A stretch of DNA of 64,000 nt, from assembly GCA_001510575.1 (NCBI GenBank), contig LNGK01000004.1:2285500-2349499 (forward strand), in the 5' to 3' direction. The position numbers and the translations under genes were made by a program. This document shows positions 34,947 to 44,304 of the stretch, in pieces; position 1 is the stretch's first letter, and each line of letters starts with the position of its first letter. Source of the DNA: Knoxdaviesia capensis. Taxonomy: Eukaryota; Ascomycota; Sordariomycetes; Microascales; Gondwanamycetaceae. The notes beneath the pieces are model-generated. The model was not told the origin of the DNA. It made no database searches and saw only the letters and a list, made by a program, of their open reading frames with translations.

Positions 34947-36600
34947 CTACTCAAAGTCAACATTCTCAAACTTGACCGCCACCGCAGATTCGGCTACCGC
35001 GTACACACCCACCACAGGCCCCACAAAGTCCGGCCCCGTGGTGTCCAACGTGTCCACAGTGGCCAACACAGTGAACTCGTCCCCTGCCACCGAGTACAGG
35101 AGCTTGTACTCCTGCTCAGTGTACTCGAACTTCAGCGTCACACTCTCCGGCACTTTATCCAGAGTGGCCTGGGCTGTCCGGGTAATCTTCTTTGCAGTGT
35201 TGACCAACTCGAATGCAACGCCCCCCGCCGCCGCATCGTAGAAGATGCGAACGTACCGGTGCTCGTCCTTGTAGACCGCAAGTCCAGCCTTGAGCTTGGA
35301 CGCTGCCCACTCGCTGGTTATTCCCGTGACCGTTGCAACGCTCCGGCCAGCGTGCAGGCGCTGCCGCTTTCCGACAAACGTGGGCGTCTCCTCGGGGGCG
35401 CTCAGGTCGATGGCAGACGCGGTGAGCGTGTAGCTGGCGCCAGCCACGTCGATGTTGTAGTTGGAGAGCTCGACGTCGCGGATGTACAGCAGGTCGATTC
35501 CGGGGACTCCGACAGCAATGGTGCCAGAGCCGGCCTTGCGCTCCAGACCGGTCGGGTTCAGCTTCACACGGTCGAACTTGAGCCAGCCGTCGGCATCCCA
35601 CTGGCCCGGGGTGATGAAGGTCTCGCGACCCATGTTGAAGCGGCCAGCAGAGTCCTTGCGGACGCCCAGGCACACACCCCACCACTGGCCAGCGTCGTCG
35701 ACAAAGGCGTCGCAGTGGCCGGTGTACTGGATGTACTCATCGGTCTGGCGGGCGGTCAGGATGGGGTTGTGCGGGCACGGCTCGTACGGGCCCCACACGG
35801 CCTTGGACCGCGCCATGTTGATCATGTGGTCCTCGTGGGTGCCGCCCTCCGAGATCATCAGGTAGTACCAGCCGTTCATCTTGTACATGTGCGGGCCCTC
35901 GGGGTAGATGTGGCCGGTTCCGGTCCAGATGGTGCGCTCTTCAGACAGCTTCTTGCCGGTGGCCAGGTCAATCTCGAAGTTGTTGATGCGAGTCGCCGGG
36001 CCAGGGCCAGCCGAACCCTGGATGTAGGTCCGGCCGTCGTCATCAAACAGGATGCTGGGGTCGATACCCTTGAACTCAAAGTACACCGGGTCTGACCACT
36101 CGCCAGCCCAGATGTCCGACGTGGTCACCACGAAGTTCTCGCAGTAGTCACCCTTGCCGGCCTCGTGTATTACATTGGTGCACACAATGTAGAAGGTGTT
36201 GTTGTGGTAGCGGATGGTGGGAGCATACAGGCCTCCAGTGGACAGCAGGTACTCTCCCGTGTGATCCAGAAGAGTCATGCCAGTATCAGATTTGGCAAAG
36301 CTCATTTGGCTCCTCCGGTGAATGGCATTGCCTGTGTGTGTGAATGCATGTTAGCCTAATAATACACTGTATGTACGCAAGCCGTAATTGGCTTGGCGGC
36401 AAGCATATGGCCTGATGCAGCGGTGTGATATGTATGCATATACCGATTTGCTTCCAGTCAACCAAGTCCTTGGACACGAAGATTGGCAGACCCGGGAACA
36501 TATGAAAGGTCGAGTTGACCAGATAGTACCACTCCCCAACCTTCACAATGGAAGGGTCCGGGGCGTAGCCGGGGATGATGGGGTTCACAGGGGCGGCCAT
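34947..36600 (-). CDS. GH43 beta-xylosidase / alpha-arabinofuranosidase-type hydrolase, intracellular
   Basis: Two exons (36600-36444 and 36331-34947) with a 112-bp intron encode 513 residues. The start MAAPVNPIIPGYAPDPS places the catalytic base at D15. The pKa-modulating Asp is D143 in FKGIDPSILFDDDG, and the acid Glu is E197 in YPEGPHMYK. These three carboxylates define a five-bladed GH43 enzyme. The QIGNAIHRRSQMSF segment, made by the splice, is typical of the beta-1,4-xylosidase branch. The C-terminal ~190 residues form a beta-sandwich-like domain, as in two-domain GH43 xylosidases. No signal peptide is visible, so the enzyme is probably cytosolic and acts on imported xylo-oligosaccharides. 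That fits with the co-oriented transporter gene and the shared GGCTAAA sites. Confidence 0.93.
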
Positions 36601-37223
36601 GTCGATCGAATAAGAGAGAAAAAAAGGATGAGGACCTCGGATATTCCGAACAAGACTTTGAAGCAGGCCGATGAAGAAAACGACCAAGAATAACACAAGA
36701 CTGGGGATAAAGAATCAGGAGATGAGAAATGAGAGACGGCAGACGAAAGAGATGAGAGGGCGATAGAGATGAAGGTCTATGAAGCAACAAAACCAGACTC
36801 CAATAATTGATATCAACCGGTTTTTGGGATGTCCAATACCACCATGAAGGTCTCGATACGCTACAGGAAAAGCAATGTGAGTTTACCAAGTCTCAACTGG
36901 TAAGATATTAACTCCCCCCGGCTGGCTATTCCCGGAAAAGTTAAGTCCCTGGTAGTAGAGAGCCTCATTGACCCGCCAAAATGAGGCCGTGCACCTCTCT
37001 CTGGTCCCCCTAACCCCACACTCCACAATGAGTGTGGAGGTGATGGCCCAAGTGAATTTACCCGGAAGTGGGTGGACCGCCAGAGGCCTGGGAACTTCGT
37101 GGGATGGGGATCATATGGAATAAGTAAAGGCACCCGAGAGAGGAGGGTGATGCCTTCATGTGATGTGAAAGGGGGAGCAAATTCCAAAGAGCAAAAGGGC
37201 GAACGGAAGCCGAAGAGAAAGAC

Positions 37224-37230
37224 GGCTAAA
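37224..37230 (+). promoter_or_regulatory. XlnR-type GGCTAAA site (GH43 promoter, proximal)
   Basis: GGCTAAA lies 624 bp upstream of the GH43 ATG. A second copy lies 291 bp further away on the same strand and in a similar context (GACGGCTAAAT). Confidence 0.45.
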
Positions 37231-37514
37231 TTGCCTGATTGGATCAGGGGAGAGAGGAGAGGGCAAAAGAAGGGAAAACAGCTGTTAAGGTTGGGGCCGG
37301 GGAAACCGATATGCTTTTCAAGCCAGTGGCGGATAATGGCGCTTCGGCGGGTTAAACCCTAAGAGCCGGCTCGCATCCCGTACGCATCTACTGTACTGTG
37401 TTACTCGGATAGATGGACCAAGACCTTGGGTTTTCTCCCAGCGGTTCGGCTCCAGCCACATGCTACTTGATGTCTACCGAGACGCCGGAGACCCTCTGTA
37501 ACACCGCCCAAGAC

Positions 37515-37521
37515 GGCTAAA
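37515..37521 (+). promoter_or_regulatory. XlnR-type GGCTAAA site (GH43 promoter, distal)
   Basis: This is the second GGCTAAA copy, 915 bp upstream of the GH43 ATG. Paired sites raise the likelihood of a functional xylan-response promoter. Confidence 0.4.
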
Positions 37522-38339
37522 TGAACAGAACTCCAACAAAAGCAATGCAGGCACAAATCACATCTCGTCCCAGCTCGTGGCAGTTACATATGCACGTACC
37601 TGATATCTGGGCCTCCTGCTTTTTGCCACGCACTGAACGACACTTGCCATGCGCGGACAGTTCCGCAACGCGGTTTTGCTGTGTGCTGGCTCATTTAACA
37701 TCGGTGGGTGCCCCGTTCTCCAGGATTCAGCTCTTATCCCTCAGGTCCCCGAACCCTGGGCGCGAGCGCGCGCGTCGTCTTGGGTCCTACGTCGCCCGTC
37801 CCCAGGGGGGAGGAGGGAGAGCGGAGAGAGAGCGGAGAGAGACGACTGGATAAATGCAAACCCGCACTTGTCTCCAAATCCCCACAACTACTCCCGGCAG
37901 GGCTGGCAGCAAGACATTTGCCTGCCTGACGTTGAGGCTCTTGGTTAACCCTATTGGAGCGCGTCCTGGATGAAATCTGGGATATATGGATTGGGCGCGC
38001 CAGCTCAACCTGGAACCTTGGTTCTAGTGTGTTTCCCATGTTTTAACCGTTAAAATCCCGGGCCACTAGGGTTTCTCGTGACGAAGAGAAATTGATCGCA
38101 GGGGCAGAGACCAACATCAGCCCAGCGAGCGTATCTTCCGAAGACGCACCTTTAGGCTACTTACCTCTTCAGTGTGGTGGTGGTGATACAAAGAGCTGAC
38201 ACCCTGAGAACCTAGTGAGCATTTCATCAGTAGGACCAGGGCCCCAAAATCCAAAGGGGGCGTAGAAGATCAGATTGCTGTTCAAACTTGCTGACGACAG
38301 TCGTTCAGTCATTGTCACGCCACGCCGAGAATCGGGAAA

Positions 38340-39748
38340 CACCGACCGTGTCCGACTCTGACCCCCGTGTCCGACTTATCCAGGTTGAGTGTCGCCATCG
38401 CGTCTTCATCCTAACAGATATCACCAACGAACCGGATGACGCCGAGTCATTCGTGCGCTATCTGACGTTCTCCAACCAGTTCCGAACTGAGGGCGGAGTT
38501 GCAACCACTTCGACATGGCTGCGGAACGCCGTTGTCCCGGAGAAGCTGCACAAGATTGCTGACGGGCTATGCGGCTGTTGTTGACAACCTCAACGCTCGT
38601 GTTCATCCGAACGTCCAGTACCCCTCCGCCGCTGAGGTGCGGGCTGTCATCCGTGCCGGAGCTCCCGTTGATTTTTTTCCATCCTTGCACCTGTGATATT
38701 CCGGGCCATCCAAAGGTGAAAAGGTGAAAAGTCGTTCCAATACGGTGTGTGTACCCCGATGATAGGTGTACGGCATGGCTGCAGTTGGAGACGACATTCC
38801 TCTCAGCGAAGGCGGCCAGCTCCTGGTGGAGCGGCTGGCCACGCCCACTGAGGATGGAAGCCCGCTGTGAGTGCTGGTCCGGCGCGGCACAAATGTGCTT
38901 GCCGAAGTGCTGCACAAGATCCGGAAACGGCCGGACGCAGCTGAGACGCGCGCCCGTCTCCGGGTGTACACCATCTCCGACCAGGATGACACCGGCGCCT
39001 GGATCCGCCAGCAATGGCCGGATGTGCTGTACATTTGCTCGGTGCATGGCTGGGGCCAGTATCAAATCGCGACCTGGACGGGAATCTCTGGCCACGACCC
39101 GCGTGGGGGAGGCTCTGATACCTCGCGGCTCACCAAGGAATGGCTGCGCGAGCACATCTAGATTGGGACCCTGGGAGCGGTGTATCCCGACTTTGAGTAC
39201 ATTGCCGAGGGCCACACTCCTCTGACCGGGCCACCATCTGGCGGTGGCGCCCGGCGTTCCAAGAGGACTTTGCCGCCCGTATGGAGTGGAGTCTGACCAG
39301 CGACTTCGCGCAGGCGAATCACCACCCTGTGATTCGCGTCGCCGCGTCCGGAATTGCGAACTCAGGGATCAAGGACGGCCTTGCTCCGGCCCATATCGAC
39401 GTGCCCAAAGGATCAACAGTGACTCTGGACGCATCGTCGACGTATGACCCGAACGGCTCCAAGCTGACGTTCAAGGGGTACCAGTACAAGGAACCCACCG
39501 CCATGCACACTTTGCACGCACACAAGGTCGCCAAGCTGGATATCCAGACGGCGGATGAGTCGGGCGCCGTCATTCGCGTCGCGGTTCCCGGACCGGAAGT
39601 CTCGTGCTTTATGTTCCGCGAAATGATCTCTCTGGAGAAGGGACCGGTCATGCATGTGATTCTGGAGGTTCAGAACGCGGGAACCCCGCCACTGACCACA
39701 TACCGACGAGTCATCATCCAACCTATCAACACGAGCTTGATAAAGTGA
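38340..39748 (+). pseudogene. DUF1593 / Sde182-like (nucleoside hydrolase-like) protein, inactivated
   Basis: The N-terminal nucleoside-hydrolase-like part is recognisable from RVFILTDITNEPDDAESFVRY and VATTSTWLRN, then YAAVVDNLNARVHPNVQYPS (one base out of frame, break near 38568), VYGMAAVGDDIPLSEGGQLL, RVYTISDQDDTGAWIRQQWP and ATWTGISGHD. The C-terminal part follows (DFAQANHHPVIRV, STVTLDASSTYDPNG, YQYKEPTAMH). Lesions: the frameshift near 38568, TGA at 38868-38870 where homologues have Trp, TAG at 39159-39161, and an internal deletion at about 39225 that joins EGHTP directly to the SDRATIWRW stretch and removes tens of residues. No convincing start or signal peptide is present. Intact members are Sde182-type secreted carbohydrate-related proteins of poorly known activity. 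Confidence 0.82.
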
Positions 39749-40613
39749 GATGGTTGGAGAGACGGCGATGATATTAAGCTGCTTCGGGTTGCTATGTCTT
39801 GAAGATGATGGGTCTGCAGTCACTACGACCGACGCTCCCTGTTTGACAGGTGTATCCGAACAGACCGTAAAGAATTTAAATAGAATGAATGTAAGGTTGG
39901 ATATAAACGATCGTGCTGACAGTCGCGCTGTTGTTGCTACTTCTCAGATGGGATGTGGGATGTGTGCATTGTTGGCTTCAGGCGATTGATCATAGTAGTG
40001 GATGGGTTCTTGACCGTGATACCGACGAAGTAAGTAGCGGCCCTAAATATCAGAGGCGTTGAGGTGACAGAGGTGTTGAGGTGAATTGAGAGTTCGGGAA
40101 AGCAAATGGGAATCGAGTGTCTTGGCTGGATCGATAGGTATCATGGACAAAAGATGACATGGAGGAACGAGTTTAGATTGGTAGAGAACAGACAGCAGTT
40201 CTTGAGCTAGATCCAGACTGATCTGACAAAAGAAAACCCAAGGAAAAGAGTGATGGGAACTAGAAGAAGGATAGAGATGAGCTCTTCACGACCGAGATCG
40301 GTCGATTTCATCGGACCAAATATACTTATACGCCAGGCACAATTACCCGCGACTTAGCCGATACGCCACAAGCGCCACACTGTCACCCATGCAACAGCGG
40401 AACGCGCTTTCCCTTTTAGCTCAGCTGCAAAGAGAGTGGCGCAGCCCTGAATCTTGGGATGGTCGTATCTCATGCAAATATTCGTACATCATTTCTTTTC
40501 CCTGTATCTTTCTCATCCTCCAACTTCAACATCTTTCAGACTCTTCGTGGGATCACTTCCCTTGCATTTATTCTGTTACATCTTCTATCATCCAACTTCC
40601 CATATTGCCCATA
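39749..40613. other. Intergenic / promoter of the BAR-domain gene
   Basis: No gene is seen. A CT-rich leader at about 40490-40610 precedes the BAR-protein start codon. Confidence 0.45.
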
Positions 40614-42049
40614 ATGGACGGCTTCAAGAATATCGGCCAGACGTTCTCGTATGTGATGCTGCTCCCCGGCTCGATGCTTACCCTGAGCTACCCCATCTTT
40701 TCGATCCCCTTTAACTATACCAGAGACCTACGATGTTGATATGATCACATGCTGATGCTGCTGGCTTCCCACTCAGGTCTTTCGGTGCCCAGATCACCCC
40801 CTTTGCTTCGCGCACCTTTCAGTACACGAAGGAGCAGCTGGGCCAGGCTGAGGACAAGGTATGTTGATAGCTTTTCCGTGATGCTATGCTGTTGCATTAG
40901 AGGACGAGGCACATGCACGTGTGGTTTGCGACAGCTGAAGGAAGTGACTAGCCGCTAACCCTTATCACGATCCTTTCTATCTTGATAGACCCAACTTCCT
41001 CCTGACTACATCGACCTCGAGAAGCGCGTCGATGCCCTGAAGCAGGTTCACCAGAAGATGCTGGCCGTTACGTATGCTTTTGCCTCCCTGATAACCTGCC
41101 GTGTCCGGAGGCTTGCCTCCCTTTAGTACCCCCCCCCTCATGCTGACACTACCGCTTGCCTCCCACCACAGCTCCCAATACTCCAACGAGCCGTACGACT
41201 ACCCCCCCAACATCAAGGAAACCTTCCAGGATCTCGGACGCACCGTCAGCGAGAAGGTCACGCTTCTCTCGGCTGCGTCGTCTCCCGCCGAGGCCCAGGC
41301 AGCCCTCGTTGCGCCGCCGACCGCCAAGCCGCAGCCCAAGACCTTCAACCATGCCATCGCCCGCGCCAGCTTGGCCAGCAGCCAGACTCTCCACCAGCAC
41401 CACACCGGCGCCGGCGAGGACCCCCTGGCCACCGCGCTGGAGAAGTATGCCCTGGCCATGGAGCGCGTGGGCGAGGCCCGCCTGGCCCAGGATGCGCAGA
41501 TCCAGAGCCAGTTCCTGGCCGGCTGGAACACCACTCTTAACACGAACCTGCTGTTCGCTACGCGCGCTCGCAAGAACGTTGAGAACTCGCGGTTAACTCT
41601 CGATGCTGTCAAGGCCCGTGCCAAGGGTACCACCTGGAAGATCCCCGGCACTGGCGCCCAGCGCACCGAGCCCCACGACGAGGGTGAGCTCAGCATTGAG
41701 GCCCAGGAGGAGATCGAGAAGGCTGAGGACGAGTTCGTCACCCAGACCGAGGAGGCTGTTGGCGTGATGAAGAATGTATGTGTCTCTCTCCTGCACACCT
41801 CCCTCTTCCGCTTTCTCAAAGTGTGTGTGATGTGACTATTCATGACAACTAACAACACGTTGCTGCCATCTTTTGCTACAGGTCCTCGATACTCCCGAAC
41901 CCCTTCGCAACCTTGCCGAACTCATTGCCGCTCAGATGGATTATCACAAGCGCGCCTACGAGATCCTCAACGAGCTGGCCCCGATTGTCGAGGGTCTCCA
42001 GGTTGAGCAGGAGGCCAGCTACCGCAAGAGCCGCGAGAGCAACTCTTAG
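40614..42049 (+). CDS. Gvp36-like BAR-domain protein
   Basis: Five exons (40614-40648, 40777-40858, 40989-41071, 41172-41775, 41882-42049) encode 323 residues; all introns are GT-AG. The short first three exons encode MDGFKNIGQTFS, then SFGAQITPFASRTFQYTKEQ and a helical stretch (YIDLEKRVDALKQVHQKMLA). Exons 4-5 supply the long amphipathic helices of an arginine/lysine-rich BAR fold (LEKYALAMERVGEARLAQDA; ARKNVENSRLTLDAVKARAK). Yeast Gvp36 and fungal orthologues sit on Golgi and secretory membranes and influence endocytosis and vacuole shape; this role is inferred. Length matches yeast Gvp36 (326 residues). An Ala/Pro insert in exon 4 is probably a loop. Confidence 0.9.
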
Positions 42050-42952
42050 ATACAAACATTTGTTAATGCGTGACATCTAGATCGTTGGCCTGGAGCTCAA
42101 CGTAGTCCGCGCAGTATGTGCCACTCATATGGTGGCCGTCTTGTACATGTCAAACCACTTCAACTGTTCCAAGCCACAGCTGCCGACACTCTCTTCCTTT
42201 TTTCATCCCACTGTCTCGCATATCGGTGATAGACGAGACATGACGTTACCAGCACTACTCTTCTGATGATAACATTGTGCATGAGGTCTTGCGGCCTCTG
42301 TTCATCATACAAGTTTTTCCCACCCCACCAAGCCGTTTCTCACCCCCCCCCCATGTCATGGATTTATTTTCGTTTGTCAGCTCTCCTTTTGTATGTCTCC
42401 TGCTTCCACCAGACTTGACACGCCCAATATCTGTTGAGTGGGTTTGTGTTAAGCTATTGATATTGGTAGCTGTTATATTGTGTCCTTTGTCCTCTGTCTA
42501 CCTTAGTCTCTTTCTTTCCTTTTTTTTTTTTTTTTTTTTTTNNNNNNNNNNNNNNGGGGGGGGGGGGGGGGGGGGGGGGCTCTTGTATTCGCCCATCTAT
42601 AGTTCCAGACGGAGATCGAGTATAGCATCTCCCTGTTATATGATTTATATTTTTTTCCTGTTTCTTGTATAAATTTTTTTCTTCTACAGGTGGTGCAAAA
42701 TCATTATGAAGATCGAGTATTTCTCGTTTGCATGTGATTTGAGGCTCATCCGACATAAACGCGCGTCTAGTGGTGGGAATTAACCCTAACACGCCCTAGC
42801 CTCAGCTGCCTGACCCTAAAAATCTCAATGCTCCAACTTTTCCTGTTCCCAAACTTGACTCCAACATTTCACCATGCATATTTTTCTTTGTTGAAAATAC
42901 CTGGTTCTGGACTAATCAGAGTGTTTCATCCACAGTAGCCGAACCAACTGCC
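42050..42952. other. Intergenic region containing an assembly gap
   Basis: This is the 3' flank of the BAR gene and the promoter of the Rrn11-like gene. It contains a poly-T/N/poly-G block at 42520-42579 and AACCCTAA-type motifs near 42783 and 42815. I see no gene. Confidence 0.5.
42520..42579. other. Poly-T run, 14-N gap and poly-G run
   Basis: T22 at 42520-42541 runs into fourteen Ns (42542-42555) and then G24 (42556-42579). This is an assembly gap placed between two homopolymers. The true sequence and length between flanks are unknown. The poly-G may be a base-calling artefact rather than genomic sequence. Confidence 0.95.
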
Positions 42953-44224
42953 ATGTCCCTAGCCCCGATCCCGTCATGGGCGGACCAAAATCGGCGGAAG
43001 CGCAAACGGCACGCCGACGCCGAAATGCCGGATTACGTGCAGCCGAAAGTGATCAACCCGGAGAGTCATACACCGGACACACTGGTGCAGATGCGCGTGG
43101 CTGGCCTTGACGATGAGTCCGAACTGCCTGCAAAGTACCAGCCGTCGTTCCCACACCAGGGCCTCAAGCCGGAGCCGGCGGAGACGACCGCCGGCACTCC
43201 GGAATTGGAGACGGAGGACGATGAGGTCTTCGATACCTTAGGCGATGACGAAAAGGAAACCAAGGCCACTACACATAAAAAAGCGGACAAGAAATACCCG
43301 GAGCGGAGACAGGAGATCAAACTGCGGCTGCGGGTGATTCTGGACGCGATCCACCTGCACATGTCACGGGGTGAGATTGCGCGTGCTCGGCGTCTGTACG
43401 CGCTTGCACTGCGGCTCAGTGTACGGCCCTGGGAAAAGCCCGATCTTCGACACCTCGACCTATGGGCCATCGGCGCCGAGCTGCTGATGCGAGACGGCGA
43501 GGAGAACGAGCCGACCGCCGGAAGCAGCACCGGCGCGACTACGGCACGGTGGGGCCGAGCAGAGAACATGCCACAGGTCCGGGCGTTCTTCAATGCGCTG
43601 ATCTTGCGCCACCCATGGTCCAAATCCCTGTCGGTGGGCTCGCTCAGCGCCGTCGACTTCAACGCTGCGCTGGCCTCGTGCGAGCTGTACAACACCTACA
43701 CTGAGTACGTGATTGCACTGAAACGTGCCGGCGGCGTGGATGATCCATCCGGGGAGCCGGACTCACCGCGCGGGAGCAGCGTGGAGCACTCCGACAGCGA
43801 CGGCACTGAAGACCACGCCCGACACCAACGAGCCCCGCCTGTACGCAAGGCTGGCGTTGCCCAGCGCCACCAAGCCCGCACCGCTATGCAGCCCGTCATC
43901 GAAAAGCTCCGACAACTCACCCACCAGGCGCCGCCGTACTCGACCGACCGCCGGCTCCTGCAGCTCCTCGCCTCATCTCTTCTGTTCCTCGCGGACCTGT
44001 GCGAGCCGGGCGATGATGCTGCGAAGCGCAAGCTGCACGAGGAGGCTGCGCAGGTGCTTGGCAGAGTTGGCAGGGCTGGCGGAGAGGTGGATGCGCGGAT
44101 CCAGGAGGTGCTGCGTGAGAGTGGGGCCGTGCTGAACTACGATTCGGGGTCGGATGATGGGACGGGGAAGCATGCCGGGAAGTCTAAGGTGCACTCGGAG
44201 CTTCCGATCCGGGGGAGTATGTGA
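42953..44224 (+). CDS. Probable Rrn11-like RNA polymerase I core factor subunit
   Basis: A single exon encodes 423 residues. The N-terminus is basic (RRKRKRHADAE), then acidic. The central segment (about residues 120-185) is helical: RLRVILDAIHLHMSRGEIAR, then RARRLYALALRLSV and DLWAIGAELLM. This resembles the TPR-like core of Rrn11, the TAF-related subunit of the Pol I core factor that recruits polymerase I to the rDNA promoter. The next region (RAFFNALILRHPWSKSL, then DFNAALASCELYNTYTEYV) is also helical. The C-terminal quarter is variable. The assignment rests on the pattern of the central segment and on overall length. Another TPR-like nuclear protein is possible. Confidence 0.6.
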   Translation: MSLAPIPSWADQNRRKRKRHADAEMPDYVQPKVINPESHTPDTLVQMRVAGLDDESELPAKYQPSFPHQGLKPEPAETTAGTPELETEDDEVFDTLGDDEKETKATTHKKADKKYPERRQEIKLRLRVILDAIHLHMSRGEIARARRLYALALRLSVRPWEKPDLRHLDLWAIGAELLMRDGEENEPTAGSSTGATTARWGRAENMPQVRAFFNALILRHPWSKSLSVGSLSAVDFNAALASCELYNTYTEYVIALKRAGGVDDPSGEPDSPRGSSVEHSDSDGTEDHARHQRAPPVRKAGVAQRHQARTAMQPVIEKLRQLTHQAPPYSTDRRLLQLLASSLLFLADLCEPGDDAAKRKLHEEAAQVLGRVGRAGGEVDARIQEVLRESGAVLNYDSGSDDGTGKHAGKSKVHSELPIRGSM

Positions 44225-44304
44225 AGTATCATGTATCAAATGTTGTTGGGGTATGTAGAGAGACTGACAATCATTACTAGACCGTACAACTACTGACTAT
44301 CTCG

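Larger units (their letters stand above)
36601..38339. other. Promoter region of the GH43 gene
   Basis: No gene is seen. Two GGCTAAA sites lie at 37224-37230 and 37515-37521. Single AACCCTA/TAGGGTTT motifs occur near 37360, 37946 and 38068. Confidence 0.5.

Noticed and set aside
35259..36095. Plus-strand 278-codon frame opposite the GH43 gene
   Set aside because: Antisense shadow; the GH43 catalytic residues on the minus strand settle the coding strand.
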